From positions 1 through 32,861 of the forward strand of contig NZ_NPEF01000010.1 of assembly GCF_002811955.1 (NCBI RefSeq): DNA of 32,861 bases, given 5' to 3'. The notes beneath the pieces were generated by a model that was not told the origin of the DNA, did not search any database, and saw only the letters and a program-made list of their open reading frames with translations. A program made the translations under genes and the position numbers. Position 1 is the first letter of the stretch. Each line of letters begins with the position of its first letter. The stretch comes from Leptospira ellisii. GTDB lineage: Bacteria; Spirochaetota; Leptospiria; Leptospirales; Leptospiraceae. Shown piece by piece: positions 9,212 to 16,932 of the stretch.

Positions 9212-9255
9212 AAAAAACCCGCGAGTTCGATCCGAAAAACGGTCGAATACGCGGG
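9212..9255 (-). terminator. Rho-independent terminator of the Cys-rich lipoprotein gene
   Basis: Read on the reverse strand, CCCGCG pairs with CGCGGG, an inner TTCGA pairs with TCGAA, and the stem is followed at once by TTTTTT. It lies just after the stop of the reverse-strand lipoprotein at 9279, the right place for its transcription end, and separates it from the convergent hydroxylase gene. Confidence 0.85.
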
Positions 9256-9278
9256 ACAAATATTCAATATCTATAATA

Positions 9279-9713
9279 TTATTTCTTATTCAAGGAAGCG
9301 CAAGCCTCCGATTTCTGAAGAGGATTGTTCGGAGACATCAATTCCGCACAGCTCGTCTTTTCGATCAACCCCATACATTCCTTGGCGGCGGCCAATTTTT
9401 CCGGAGTGGCCTCTTTCCACTCATCCTCTTCGGTTTTGCCGGATTTAGCTCTTGCATCGGCGGCGGATTTCGTTAAGGATTCGAGACAAGCTTCCTTGGA
9501 TTGCAGCATCGGAGGAAGGAATTTTCTCTGCGACTCGGGAAGTTTGCTGAACTGTTCCTGAGCGCACTCAACGGTTTTAGAACAGGTGATTTCCTGCGAC
9601 TTCTTCACCAATTCCTTCATTTCGATAGCGACGGAAGCCGCATCTTTTTTACAGCCGATCGCCGAAAACAATATCAATGCGAGAACCGACCAACTCTTAT
9701 TTTTTAAATTCAT
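9279..9713 (-). CDS. Small cysteine-rich lipoprotein
   Basis: A 144-residue lipoprotein. MNLKNKSWSVLALILFSAIGC is a signal peptide with lipobox SAIGC. The mature part is charged, largely helical and has six further cysteines (ITCSK, VECAQ, EACLE, KECMG, TSCAE, EACAS), suggesting three disulfides outside the cytoplasm. The ATG at 9713 is chosen because AAGGAAAGG lies just upstream; an in-frame start 36 bases earlier would put charged residues ahead of the signal peptide. It resembles small Cys-containing leptospiral lipoproteins of unknown function. A strong terminator follows the gene. Confidence 0.85.
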   Translation of the reverse strand: MNLKNKSWSVLALILFSAIGCKKDAASVAIEMKELVKKSQEITCSKTVECAQEQFSKLPESQRKFLPPMLQSKEACLESLTKSAADARAKSGKTEEDEWKEATPEKLAAAKECMGLIEKTSCAELMSPNNPLQKSEACASLNKK

Positions 9714-9772
9714 AACCCTTTCCTTTTTTAAGGCATAAGGATTATTCACTCTCGATTTTTGAAAATAATTAT

Positions 9773-9804
9773 TTCCGAATCTTTTTCGGTTTTCGAATTC
9801 GGAA
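9773..9804. repeat. Inverted repeat upstream of the lipoprotein gene
   Basis: TTCCGAAT (9773-9780) and ATTCGGAA (9797-9804) are perfect inverted arms around a 16-base loop. No T run follows, so it is not a normal terminator. It lies about 60 bases upstream of the lipoprotein ATG on the reverse strand and could be an operator, or an RNA end structure for the cyclase transcript that ends at 9818. Confidence 0.4.
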
Positions 9805-9817
9805 CCGACCCCTTTTT

Positions 9818-11290
9818 TTAAAAAACCGCGGCGAGTTTCGCGCTTCCCTCGTTTTTAAACAGCTTGTGTACGGTCGCCTTCCGCCCAACTCCCTTAAGGG
9901 AGGTTTCGTGTCTTTCGTAACCGTATCCTCTTTGATTCAATTCCTCCAAAATCCCGGGCACGGAAAGGATCGGTTCGGTAACCCAGATTTCTCCTGCGGA
10001 AGCGAGCGCCTGAACCCGGGCCGCGATGTTCACGCTTTGTCCGAAGTAATCCAAACGTTCGTCGTTGATCACCGCGAGAGCGGATCCTTCGTTCAATCCG
10101 ACCTTCAATCCGATCTCGTGTCCGTGTTCCTTGAATTCTTCGTTCATCTGATCGATGCGGGTCATCATCTCCAAGGCCGCGAACATTCCGTCGGAAGGAC
10201 TGGAGAAGGTGGCCATAATCGCGTCACCCATCGTTTTTACGATCGCGCCGCTGAATTTTTTGACGGTTTCCGCAAGAAGGCGAAAGTGTTCCTGCACCAG
10301 ACGGTACGCGAGTATATCCCCCGCCTTGTCGTACATCTCCGTGGAACCCCTCAAATCGGTGAACAGTATCGTGAGACTTTTTACGTTCAGATTGAGTTGA
10401 TTGCTGAGCTGCTGCACCCTGAAAAGTTCGCGGAAGGTCTGGTTGTTCAATAACATTTTGGCCGTTAGGAACGGTTCCACGACGGTCGGATGTTTTTTCA
10501 CGATTTCTAATATTCTTTCGATATCGGGAACGAAAAGAAGAAAGCCCGACCTCGCAATCGTTCGATTGGAGACCTTGAGCTCGTATTCTCCCGGAGCAAG
10601 ATGAAGTTCCGTCGGCGTAAAACCGGAAGGAAGCAGACTGAGATCGATGATCCGATCCTCCGCAGGACCTTCCGCGTCGAAACGCAGATAAACGGCCGAA
10701 TTATTCTCCACGGAGCTGAGCTGATAAGCGGAAACGTTTTTCGCGTCGAGTCGGATCGTCTGCGCGGAACCCGGCTCCAATACGACCAAACCCTTCGTGT
10801 TTGCGAAGATGAATTCCAAAAGCTCCTTCGACTTATGAAAGTTATGCGAAATATGGTAGTTTAGATACGTTTCCGCGTCGACGAGCGGTTGAAGATCCGA
10901 CTTTTTCAGCGAAGGATTTACGGAAAAACTCACTTCCACCTGATCGTCCAGCGTAGTAGGAACGTCGAGATTGCAGATGGAACAATGAAAACTTTTCTCT
11001 TCGATCTGATCCAAGGAGGTATGGGACGCTGCGATTCCTCCGCAAGCGGGACAAATCATGTTGTAGGAGAAATCCAAAAGACCGATCTTTCCCGAATGTA
11101 GGAACAGATCGAACGCTTCATGCGCGGTAAGTCCGTTTTTTTTGGCGAATCGGAGCGGATTGATGCGATGCAATTCCCATTCGGTTTGTTCTTTGAGACT
11201 TTGGATAAACCGTGCGATCGTTTCCTTGGATAATACGGCAAATCCCTCCAGTGCCTTTTTCTTTTGCGCTAAAAGTGTTTCATTCCACAT
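9818..11290 (-). CDS. Class III adenylate cyclase with N-terminal zinc ribbon region
   Basis: A 490-residue soluble protein. The first ~300 residues resemble the DUF5939-type N-terminal region, with a likely zinc ribbon made by CPAC (Cys80, Cys83) and CSIC (Cys103, Cys106) and a later strand-rich part. Residues ~303-485 are a class III cyclase catalytic domain: metal Asp312 in FTDLRGS, Asp356 in VKTMGDAIMATF, and transition-state Asn421 and Arg425 in VNIAARVQ. Lys352 and Asp414 (DYFG) are the pair that selects ATP, so cAMP is the predicted product. The ATG at 11290 follows GGAGG by eight bases; an upstream in-frame start adds eleven unsupported residues. Its signal is unknown. Confidence 0.88.
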   Translation of the reverse strand: MWNETLLAQKKKALEGFAVLSKETIARFIQSLKEQTEWELHRINPLRFAKKNGLTAHEAFDLFLHSGKIGLLDFSYNMICPACGGIAASHTSLDQIEEKSFHCSICNLDVPTTLDDQVEVSFSVNPSLKKSDLQPLVDAETYLNYHISHNFHKSKELLEFIFANTKGLVVLEPGSAQTIRLDAKNVSAYQLSSVENNSAVYLRFDAEGPAEDRIIDLSLLPSGFTPTELHLAPGEYELKVSNRTIARSGFLLFVPDIERILEIVKKHPTVVEPFLTAKMLLNNQTFRELFRVQQLSNQLNLNVKSLTILFTDLRGSTEMYDKAGDILAYRLVQEHFRLLAETVKKFSGAIVKTMGDAIMATFSSPSDGMFAALEMMTRIDQMNEEFKEHGHEIGLKVGLNEGSALAVINDERLDYFGQSVNIAARVQALASAGEIWVTEPILSVPGILEELNQRGYGYERHETSLKGVGRKATVHKLFKNEGSAKLAAVF

Positions 11291-11357
11291 CACATTTTCC
11301 TCCGACGTTTTGGGAAGAATCACAGTCTGTTTTGAATCGATCCTTTGACAAGCATTT

Positions 11358-11376
11358 TGTAACTTTTTTTGTTACA
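11358..11376. promoter_or_regulatory. TGTAAC-N7-GTTACA palindrome upstream of the cyclase
   Basis: A perfect six-base inverted repeat with a seven-T spacer lies 67 bases upstream of the cyclase ATG, where an operator or promoter element would be expected. The arms are too short for a strong terminator. The binding protein is unknown. Confidence 0.45.
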
Positions 11377-11657
11377 TTTAATGTGATTCGCGAATCCCTT
11401 CGATTCTTCTTTGTTCGAAAAACGCCCGTTTGTCGAGGAGTTCCGACCCGGATTCGGATCCTTTTCATTTCATTGCGAATTTGCAATTGGTTCTCAAATT
11501 TTTTTTGTTCACCACCTTCTCCGAAAAAAGTATACATTCTTACTCTTTCTCGAAAGGATCCCGTTCGTCGGAACGAATGTCTTTTTGTCGGGAATGGGGA
11601 GTTCCTACGGAGAAGAATCTTTCGAAATATTAGAATCTTTTTGAAAATGCGCGTGAA

Positions 11658-11780
11658 TGTATGAGTTCCCGCACGATTTGGAACTCGAACCGTAAAAGAA
11701 CACGTAAAGACCCGCAAACCCTGTGCTACTTTGGAAACAAATTCTTCCCCGGACGGCATTCTCGTGTGGGAACTCATACA
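11658..11780. repeat. 123-base segment with 19-base terminal inverted repeats
   Basis: TGTATGAGTTCCCGCACGA (11658-11676) and TCGTGTGGGAACTCATACA (11762-11780) are inverted copies with one mismatch. A related piece, GGGGAGTTCCTACGG, lies at about 11595. The inner part has no gene. It looks like a small repeat element or a remnant of one; I recall similar GGGAACTC palindromes in Leptospira intergenic DNA but cannot check it. Confidence 0.6.
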
Positions 11781-12022
11781 AGGATCAACAAACAAGGCTT
11801 TGTTTTTCCCCTCCTAAGTCGGAACACCGAAAGAAAATCCAAAAAATCCACATTTGGTTTTTTTGATTTGATTTTTCACGTCGAATTCAATAACTGAAAT
11901 CGCTTTCTTTCCCGACGAATCGATGGGTTGCGGTTTCGACGCCTCGCCGATCCCAGCCGAAAAATCGAAATGATATTGCGTTGTTTCCGTTTTAAAGGTG
12001 AAAGACGCAGATCGATTGGATT

Positions 12023-13309
12023 ATGGACAAAACGAAACCGAGCAAAAATTCAAGAGTGGTCATCACGGGAATCGGGGTCATCCTACCCAACACCTTCTCC
12101 GTCGGAGAATTTTGGAAAAATCTTTCCGAAGGACGTTCTCAGATCGATACGATCACGAGATTTCCGACCGACGATTTACCGGTAAAAGTCGCCGCAGAAA
12201 TGAACGATTTCGACTGGAAACAGTTTCTTCCCGATCTCAACGAAAAACACGCGAAAAATTATAACCGTGAAACGTTCGCGCTCATGTCCGCGATGGAGGA
12301 AGCGAGACGGGACGCGAAACTCGAAAAGGATTCGGTCGATCCGTCCAAAGTCGGCTTTATCGATTCTTCTTCCCGAGCCTCCTTGGCGTGGTGGGAACAC
12401 GCATGGAAACTCTATCATCAGGAAAAAAAATCCGGCGTCTTCGATCGTTATTCCGTCCTTACCTCGATGGCTTCCAACCCCACGAACCTGACCGCCATTT
12501 ATGCAAACATCCAAGGATTCGTCACTACGATCACTGCGGCCTGCGTCGGAGGTCATCACGCGATCAGTCTTTGTTATCAGGCCATCCGAAAAGGAAGGGC
12601 CGAAGTAATGTACGCCGGCGGTCACGAATTCCCCCTCATCAAACCGTTGATGATGATGTATTCGGATCCCGCGAGTTCCGTCATGTCCGCGGAAAAGGAC
12701 AACCCCAAAGCGGCGATCAAACCCTACGATCGAAATCGAGACGGTTTCATTTTGGGGGAAGGCGCCGCGGTTCTCTGTTTGGAAAGAATGGACCACGCGC
12801 TCGCCCGAGGCGCGCGCATCTACGCGGAAGTCCTCGGAACCTTCAGTTACAACGAAGCCGATCACGCGATGAGAATGGATCTGACCGGTAAAAAAGCGGC
12901 AGCGGGATTGAATCGACTCTTAAAAATCAGCGGGCTTCGGCTCGGCGACATAGACTATTTCTGCGGACACGGAACCGCGACGATCAACAACGACATGGCC
13001 GAAAGCCGCGCGCTAAAGGTCCTATACAACGGACTCGCGAAAAATAAATGGGCGCCTTTGGGTTCCATAAAGCCGATTTTCGGTCACACGTTCGGCGCGG
13101 CCGGAATCATCAACGTCGCGGCCACCGCTCTTATGTTCGAAAAACAGACCATCTGCCCGACCATCAATCTCAAAAACGTCGATCCGGAATGCGACCACGA
13201 CCATATCACCGAAGGCGCGAGAAAAGTCCGGCTTCGGAACGCGATCTCCATGGCCTTCGCCATAGGAAGTCAGTCCTCCTTCGTGAGCATGACCGCTCCC
13301 GATCTATAA
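12023..13309 (+). CDS. Beta-ketoacyl-ACP synthase, KAS I/II (FabF) type
   Basis: A 428-residue thiolase-fold condensing enzyme that joins an acyl chain to malonyl-ACP with loss of CO2. The catalytic triad is complete: Cys174 in TAACVGGHHA, His316 in CGHGTAT and His355 in KPIFGHTFGAAG. The start RVVITGIGVILPN and the FAIGSQSSFV near the end, in place of FGFGGxN, are also family signs. The motifs around these sites differ from housekeeping FabF (for example GFIDSSSRASLAWWE), and there is no acyl carrier protein or fabD/fabG next to it, so I infer a specialised acyl or polyketide-like pathway. A SiaB-type gene follows within 12 bases, probably in one transcript. Confidence 0.9.
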   Translation: MDKTKPSKNSRVVITGIGVILPNTFSVGEFWKNLSEGRSQIDTITRFPTDDLPVKVAAEMNDFDWKQFLPDLNEKHAKNYNRETFALMSAMEEARRDAKLEKDSVDPSKVGFIDSSSRASLAWWEHAWKLYHQEKKSGVFDRYSVLTSMASNPTNLTAIYANIQGFVTTITAACVGGHHAISLCYQAIRKGRAEVMYAGGHEFPLIKPLMMMYSDPASSVMSAEKDNPKAAIKPYDRNRDGFILGEGAAVLCLERMDHALARGARIYAEVLGTFSYNEADHAMRMDLTGKKAAAGLNRLLKISGLRLGDIDYFCGHGTATINNDMAESRALKVLYNGLAKNKWAPLGSIKPIFGHTFGAAGIINVAATALMFEKQTICPTINLKNVDPECDHDHITEGARKVRLRNAISMAFAIGSQSSFVSMTAPDL

Positions 13310-13321
13310 GATTTTTTGAAT

Positions 13322-13849
13322 ATGAAATCCGCGGGACTCCACAGACAGTACGACCATTCCAAAAAAATGAGATCCGTCCTCTATTACCAAGGCGCGGTCA
13401 CGCACGAAATTCTGGGAAGTCTCACGGAAATCCTGAAGGACAGAATCGTCGGCGAAAAACGGAAAAATAAGATTCTCAACGTGTTCGTGGAAATGGCGCA
13501 GAACGTAAGTCATTATTCCTCGGAACGAGAAAACGACTACGGCGTCGGCCTGATTTTGGTGAAGGAAAAGGCCCACATTCTCAAACTCTCCACCGCCAAC
13601 TTTCTGCATCGAGAAACGGCGCAACCTCTTCGGGACAAACTGGATCATTTTCTTTCGTTAACGGGAGAGGAGATCAAGGAATTGTATCAGGAGAAAATAA
13701 AAGGCGAAAGACCGGAGGACAGCAAAGGGGCAGGATTGGGATTTTTAGAAATATTAAAAAAGTCTGATTTTCCGTTCCGATCCTCCTTCGAGGAAACGCC
13801 GGAAGGGACGGTGTTTTTTACCCTTACCGTTTTCTTTCGCTTGGGCTGA
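13322..13849 (+). CDS. SiaB-family (DUF6272) GHKL-type kinase, copy 1
   Basis: A 175-residue protein like SiaB of Pseudomonas, a Bergerat-fold kinase that phosphorylates the small regulator SiaC. The ATP-binding N-box is VEMAQNVSHYS with Glu57 and Asn61, and the glycine box is DSKGAGLGFLEILKKSD (from residue 133). No SiaC gene is adjacent to this copy. It follows the ketosynthase gene by 12 bases and its 3' end overlaps the convergent PP2C phosphatase gene by 26 bases, so a kinase and a phosphatase gene are placed tail to tail. A TTG six bases upstream of the chosen ATG is an alternative start; neither has a clear ribosome site, which fits translational coupling. Confidence 0.82.
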   Translation: MKSAGLHRQYDHSKKMRSVLYYQGAVTHEILGSLTEILKDRIVGEKRKNKILNVFVEMAQNVSHYSSERENDYGVGLILVKEKAHILKLSTANFLHRETAQPLRDKLDHFLSLTGEEIKELYQEKIKGERPEDSKGAGLGFLEILKKSDFPFRSSFEETPEGTVFFTLTVFFRLG

Positions 13850-14642
13850 GTTTCCAAGGTTCCGCATAGGACAACGCCATCTCTTTGACTTCGATCACGA
13901 TCACGGAACTGTTATCCTTGGTCATACGCAGATTCGCCTCTTCCGAAAGATGGGAACAAGCCTCCTTCACGTTGGAAGCGTTCGACAGAATCTCCTCCAG
14001 ATCGTCTATCTTGATCACGTCCGTCAAACCGTCCGTACAAAGCAGAATTCGATCCCCTTCCTGAAGCGCGTCGGTGATGTCGAACAGATCCATCTGCAGA
14101 TCGGTGGTTCCTCCTCCTATGCAGCTCGTGATGTAACTTCTCGAATTGGAATTGTCCTTCGCCGCGTCCGAAAAGGAATGATCCACCGTGATCTTATGAA
14201 CCCCGCGCGGAGAAAAGTGATACGCCCTACTGTCCCCCATATTGAAGACGAGAACCTTCTTTCTTCCGAAGAGAACGCCGACTAACGTGGTTCCCATTCC
14301 GAGACGGCCGGTCTGCGTCGCGTGCTCGTTGATTTCATGATTGATCTTGCGGAATAAATTCTGCCAGCCGGCCCGGGGCAATTCTTCGAGAGGTTGAATC
14401 CTCTTGACCATCCAAGCGAGTTTTTCCAAAGTCATTCTGCTCGCGATCTCCCCGGAGATATGACCTCCCATTCCGTCCGCCAAAGCGAGGATCAAAGGAG
14501 AATCTTCGGAACTCTGAAATCCGGAGGAGGAAAGCGAACCGGAAATCGTACCGGCTACGATTTCGCCGCACGCATACATCGAGTCCTCGTTATGCGAACG
14601 AAAGTTTCCCTTTTCCGTAATTCCAAAATAATTGATGACCAT
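13824..14642 (-). CDS. PP2C-type protein serine/threonine phosphatase
   Basis: A 272-residue soluble phosphatase of the Stp/PrpC group. It has the metal-binding motifs in order: GNFRSHNEDS near residue 13, LALADGMGGHISGEIAS (52-68), MGTTLVGVLF, FNMGDSRAY, LLCTDGLTD (near 203) and KDNSSVIVIEV near 245. It should remove phosphate from Ser/Thr residues in the cytoplasm. The gene is convergent with the SiaB copy and overlaps its end by 26 bases, and it lies downstream of the SDR gene on the same strand after ~158 bases. Possible substrates are a SiaC-type phosphoprotein or a target of the large Ser/Thr kinase further right; this is inference. Confidence 0.92.
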   Translation of the reverse strand: MVINYFGITEKGNFRSHNEDSMYACGEIVAGTISGSLSSSGFQSSEDSPLILALADGMGGHISGEIASRMTLEKLAWMVKRIQPLEELPRAGWQNLFRKINHEINEHATQTGRLGMGTTLVGVLFGRKKVLVFNMGDSRAYHFSPRGVHKITVDHSFSDAAKDNSNSRSYITSCIGGGTTDLQMDLFDITDALQEGDRILLCTDGLTDVIKIDDLEEILSNASNVKEACSHLSEEANLRMTKDNSSVIVIEVKEMALSYAEPWKLSPSERKR

Positions 14643-14800
14643 GTAAACGTAGAAATTGAGACAATTTCCAAGAAATTATTATAAATATGTGTCACAAAGC
14701 GGATTCAAGAACAAATTTTCACGAATCCGCATTTTTCCGGGAAATCCCATCTTATATTAGAGTCGTTCCGGCGAGAATCGGCCTCGCTTTTTATGACGGA

Positions 14801-15559
14801 TCATTTCGCGGAATAACCGCCGTCGATCGGAAGGGCGGTTCCCGTGATGAAAGCGGAATCCTCTCCGCAAAGCCAAACCGCGGTCTTCGCAACCTCTTCG
14901 GGAGTCGCGATCCGGTGCATCGGATGTTGTTTGACCAGTTGTTTTTCCGCTTCCTCCGGATCTTTCGCCATATGAAACAATTCCTCTAAGATATCCGTCT
15001 TCACCGCGCCCGGACAGATCGCGTTCACTCGAACGTTCTTTTTGGCGTATTCCAAAGCCGCGCTTTTCGTCAAACCGACGATCCCGTGTTTCGCAGCGGA
15101 ATACGGATTGATTCCCACCATACCGTTGATTCCGGAGATAGAGGAGACGTTTACGATCGCCCCTCCTCCGACTTTGATCATTTCGGGAATCTGATATTTC
15201 ATCGAAAGCCAAGTGCCTTTGAGATTGACGTCGACCACCTTTTGCCAAACGTCCTCCGGATATTCGTGGATCGGAAAGTTGACTCCCATCATTCCGGCGT
15301 TGTTCACGCCGAAATCCAATCTGCCGAACCTTTCCAGGGCAATCTCCGAAACCTTTTTCACTTGGGAAGAATCGGTCACGTCGCAGTTGACGAAAACGGC
15401 CTCTCCGCCCGAGGAACACATCTCTTCTTCCGTTTTTTTTCCTTCTTCGGTTCTACGACCGCAAAAAACGACCCGAACCCCTTTGGAGACGAATTCCCGG
15501 ACCACGGCTTTTCCGATACCGGTGCTGCCACCGGTGACCATAGCGACCTTTCCCTTCAT
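14801..15559 (-). CDS. SDR-family oxidoreductase (FabG-like)
   Basis: A 252-residue short-chain dehydrogenase. TGGSTGIG (9-16) binds the cofactor, NNAG (86-89) stabilises the sheet, and the catalytic residues are Asn112, Ser140, Tyr153 and Lys157 (YSAAKHG). GRRTEE after strand 2 carries Arg35/Arg36, which favours NADP(H). The end ITGTALPIDGGYSAK is typical of the classical SDR group that contains 3-oxoacyl-ACP reductases. It lies 41 bases after the thioesterase-type gene on the same strand, with GAGG before its ATG, so the two are probably co-transcribed. With ketosynthases nearby, reduction of a 3-oxoacyl group is a reasonable but unproved role. Confidence 0.92.
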   Translation of the reverse strand: MKGKVAMVTGGSTGIGKAVVREFVSKGVRVVFCGRRTEEGKKTEEEMCSSGGEAVFVNCDVTDSSQVKKVSEIALERFGRLDFGVNNAGMMGVNFPIHEYPEDVWQKVVDVNLKGTWLSMKYQIPEMIKVGGGAIVNVSSISGINGMVGINPYSAAKHGIVGLTKSAALEYAKKNVRVNAICPGAVKTDILEELFHMAKDPEEAEKQLVKQHPMHRIATPEEVAKTAVWLCGEDSAFITGTALPIDGGYSAK

Positions 15560-15600
15560 AGAACCTCGAATAATATATTATAATTTTAGAATTATCTAAA

Positions 15601-16467
15601 CTAGATCCTTCTCGTTTTTCCGTTGCGGACCCGAGCCAGGTATTTTTTCAGATGTTCGTTGATGATCTCCAGATCGGAAAGTTCCTCGTCCACGGAAGCG
15701 GCCTTGAGATCCCCCGCGAGCACCAGAAGATAACGGAGTTCCTCGAGATGGACCTTGGCCTTGAGTATGTTCCGTATCTTTTCGGAATAAATCCTGCTTC
15801 CCCAAGCCGCGGCTATTTTGACGGGAAGCAGGGTGGAAACGGAACGCAGATGTTCGAATACCGCGGAATGTTCCCTGGCCTGCGTTCCCCCGATCTCCCT
15901 ATCCAATTTATGGATTTTTAATATAAGGTCGTGCGCCAATCTCCACACTTCCAACTTGCCGAAATTTCCCAGACGCGCGGCATTACCAAAGGTCGCTTCG
16001 TCCGGACTTCCGACCTTGGGAGAGGGATAAAGGGGAAGTTTTCCGTCCGTGAGAATTTTTCGAAACCCTTCCGGAATCGGGACCACCTTACGCGCGGAAT
16101 AATCGAAGGTAAGGACGCGTATCTTGACGAGCGCGACCTTTTCCTTTCTACGATTTTTGGAGAGACGGAAGTAAAGGTCGAAGGACTTTTCGCCTAAATT
16201 ATCGAGAACCACGTCCACGGTCGTAAGATCGTTGTAGAGAAGTTCCCCTTGATATAAAATTCCCGCATTGGCGAATATGATGCTTCTACCGAATATATCC
16301 GTCACGGAAAAACCGAGATACTGAAAGAACCGAAGATGCGCCTCCATCACCAAATCCAGAATGGACGCGAAGGAAACGTGAATGTCCAAAGCGAGATCGG
16401 TCTTTCGAATCGGTATGTCCGTCGAAAAATGTTGGTTGGCGGGAAATTCTATCTGTATCTCTGACAT
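15601..16467 (-). CDS. Hotdog acyl-thioesterase fused to an S23/IVS-type four-helix bundle
   Basis: A 288-residue two-part protein. Residues ~18-145 read as a hotdog thioesterase of the 4HBT group: MEAHLRFFQYLGF helix, ANAGILYQGELLYNDLTTVDVVL and the strand RKEKVALVKIRVLTFDY; these enzymes split acyl-CoA or acyl-ACP. Residues ~168-283 match the four-helix bundle family first seen in 23S rRNA intervening sequences of Leptospira (PF05635): GNFGKLEVWRLAHDLILKIHKL, LLPVKIAAAWGSR and HLEELRYLLVLA. I know no such fusion. The frame is continuous through the ~20-residue linker, so it is not an assembly of two genes. It precedes the SDR gene on the same strand. Confidence 0.75.
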   Translation of the reverse strand: MSEIQIEFPANQHFSTDIPIRKTDLALDIHVSFASILDLVMEAHLRFFQYLGFSVTDIFGRSIIFANAGILYQGELLYNDLTTVDVVLDNLGEKSFDLYFRLSKNRRKEKVALVKIRVLTFDYSARKVVPIPEGFRKILTDGKLPLYPSPKVGSPDEATFGNAARLGNFGKLEVWRLAHDLILKIHKLDREIGGTQAREHSAVFEHLRSVSTLLPVKIAAAWGSRIYSEKIRNILKAKVHLEELRYLLVLAGDLKAASVDEELSDLEIINEHLKKYLARVRNGKTRRI

Positions 16468-16507
16468 AGGATCGATGAAAACGCAGAACCTTCGTCCGGA
16501 TCGAAGT

Positions 16508-16530
16508 TATACGAAACGGATTTTCGTATA
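16508..16530. repeat. Palindrome TATACGAAA-N5-TTTCGTATA
   Basis: A perfect nine-base inverted repeat with a five-base loop lies 41 bases upstream of the thioesterase-fusion ATG on the reverse strand. No T run follows either arm. Its position fits an operator for that gene. Confidence 0.5.
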
Positions 16531-16761
16531 CTGAGGCTCTATTACATTTTCGGAATCCGAACTCCCGATCTTGAAACACTTCCCGGATTCGAAGTAGGAT
16601 CCGGCGAAAACGAAACGAACCTTCCTCGAATGAGACAAAAGATTTCCCGAGACCGCGCGCTCCGCAAAACGGGGAAGAAACGATGTCGGAATAAAAAGTT
16701 CTTGATGAGAAGTATTCTTCAAAGAATATCCTTCAACCGTTCGAATATAATTTCTTGCTCG

Positions 16762-16824
16762 TTATTTCTCCGAAAATTCGGAGGAAATAAATCCGCAGGA
16801 AATCGGAAAAATCGTATTTTTCCG
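16762..16824. repeat. Two adjacent hairpins before the CoA-transferase operon
   Basis: TTATTTCTCCGAA pairs with TTCGGAGGAAATAA (16762-16790) with one bulged G and a two-base loop. CGGAAAAAT pairs perfectly with ATTTTTCCG (16804-16824) around CGT. They lie 110-170 bases upstream of the operon's first start codon and could be operators or leader RNA structures. No attenuator T run is clear. Confidence 0.5.
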
Positions 16825-16932
16825 TAATGAACCTCCTTTTTTTTTCGTATGTCCCTTTTCTTTTCGGAATTCGGCGTATAACGGAAAAGAAACGGTTCTT
16901 CGTCGTGGATTGAAAAGGGAAATTGAGAATCA

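Larger units (their letters stand above)
11291..12022. other. Long intergenic region with inverted repeats, no credible gene
   Basis: About 730 bases lie between the divergent cyclase and ketosynthase genes. Open frames here are Arg/Ser/Phe-rich, overlap on both strands and show no family features, so I call none of them. The region holds a TGTAAC-N7-GTTACA palindrome near the cyclase promoter and a 123-base segment bounded by long inverted repeats, both listed separately. Confidence 0.6.
16468..16932. other. Divergent intergenic region with four strong palindromes
   Basis: About 465 bases lie between the thioesterase-fusion gene and the CoA-transferase gene, with no credible coding frame. 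It contains four hairpin-forming palindromes, at 16508-16530, 16713-16728, 16762-16790 and 16804-16824. It should hold the promoter of the long forward operon to its right. Confidence 0.65.

Noticed and set aside
11280..11795. 171-residue reverse and overlapping forward frames in the cyclase-ketosynthase gap
   Set aside because: Low-complexity Arg/Phe/Ser content, no ribosome site, no family signal, and they overlap the start of the cyclase and the inverted-repeat element.
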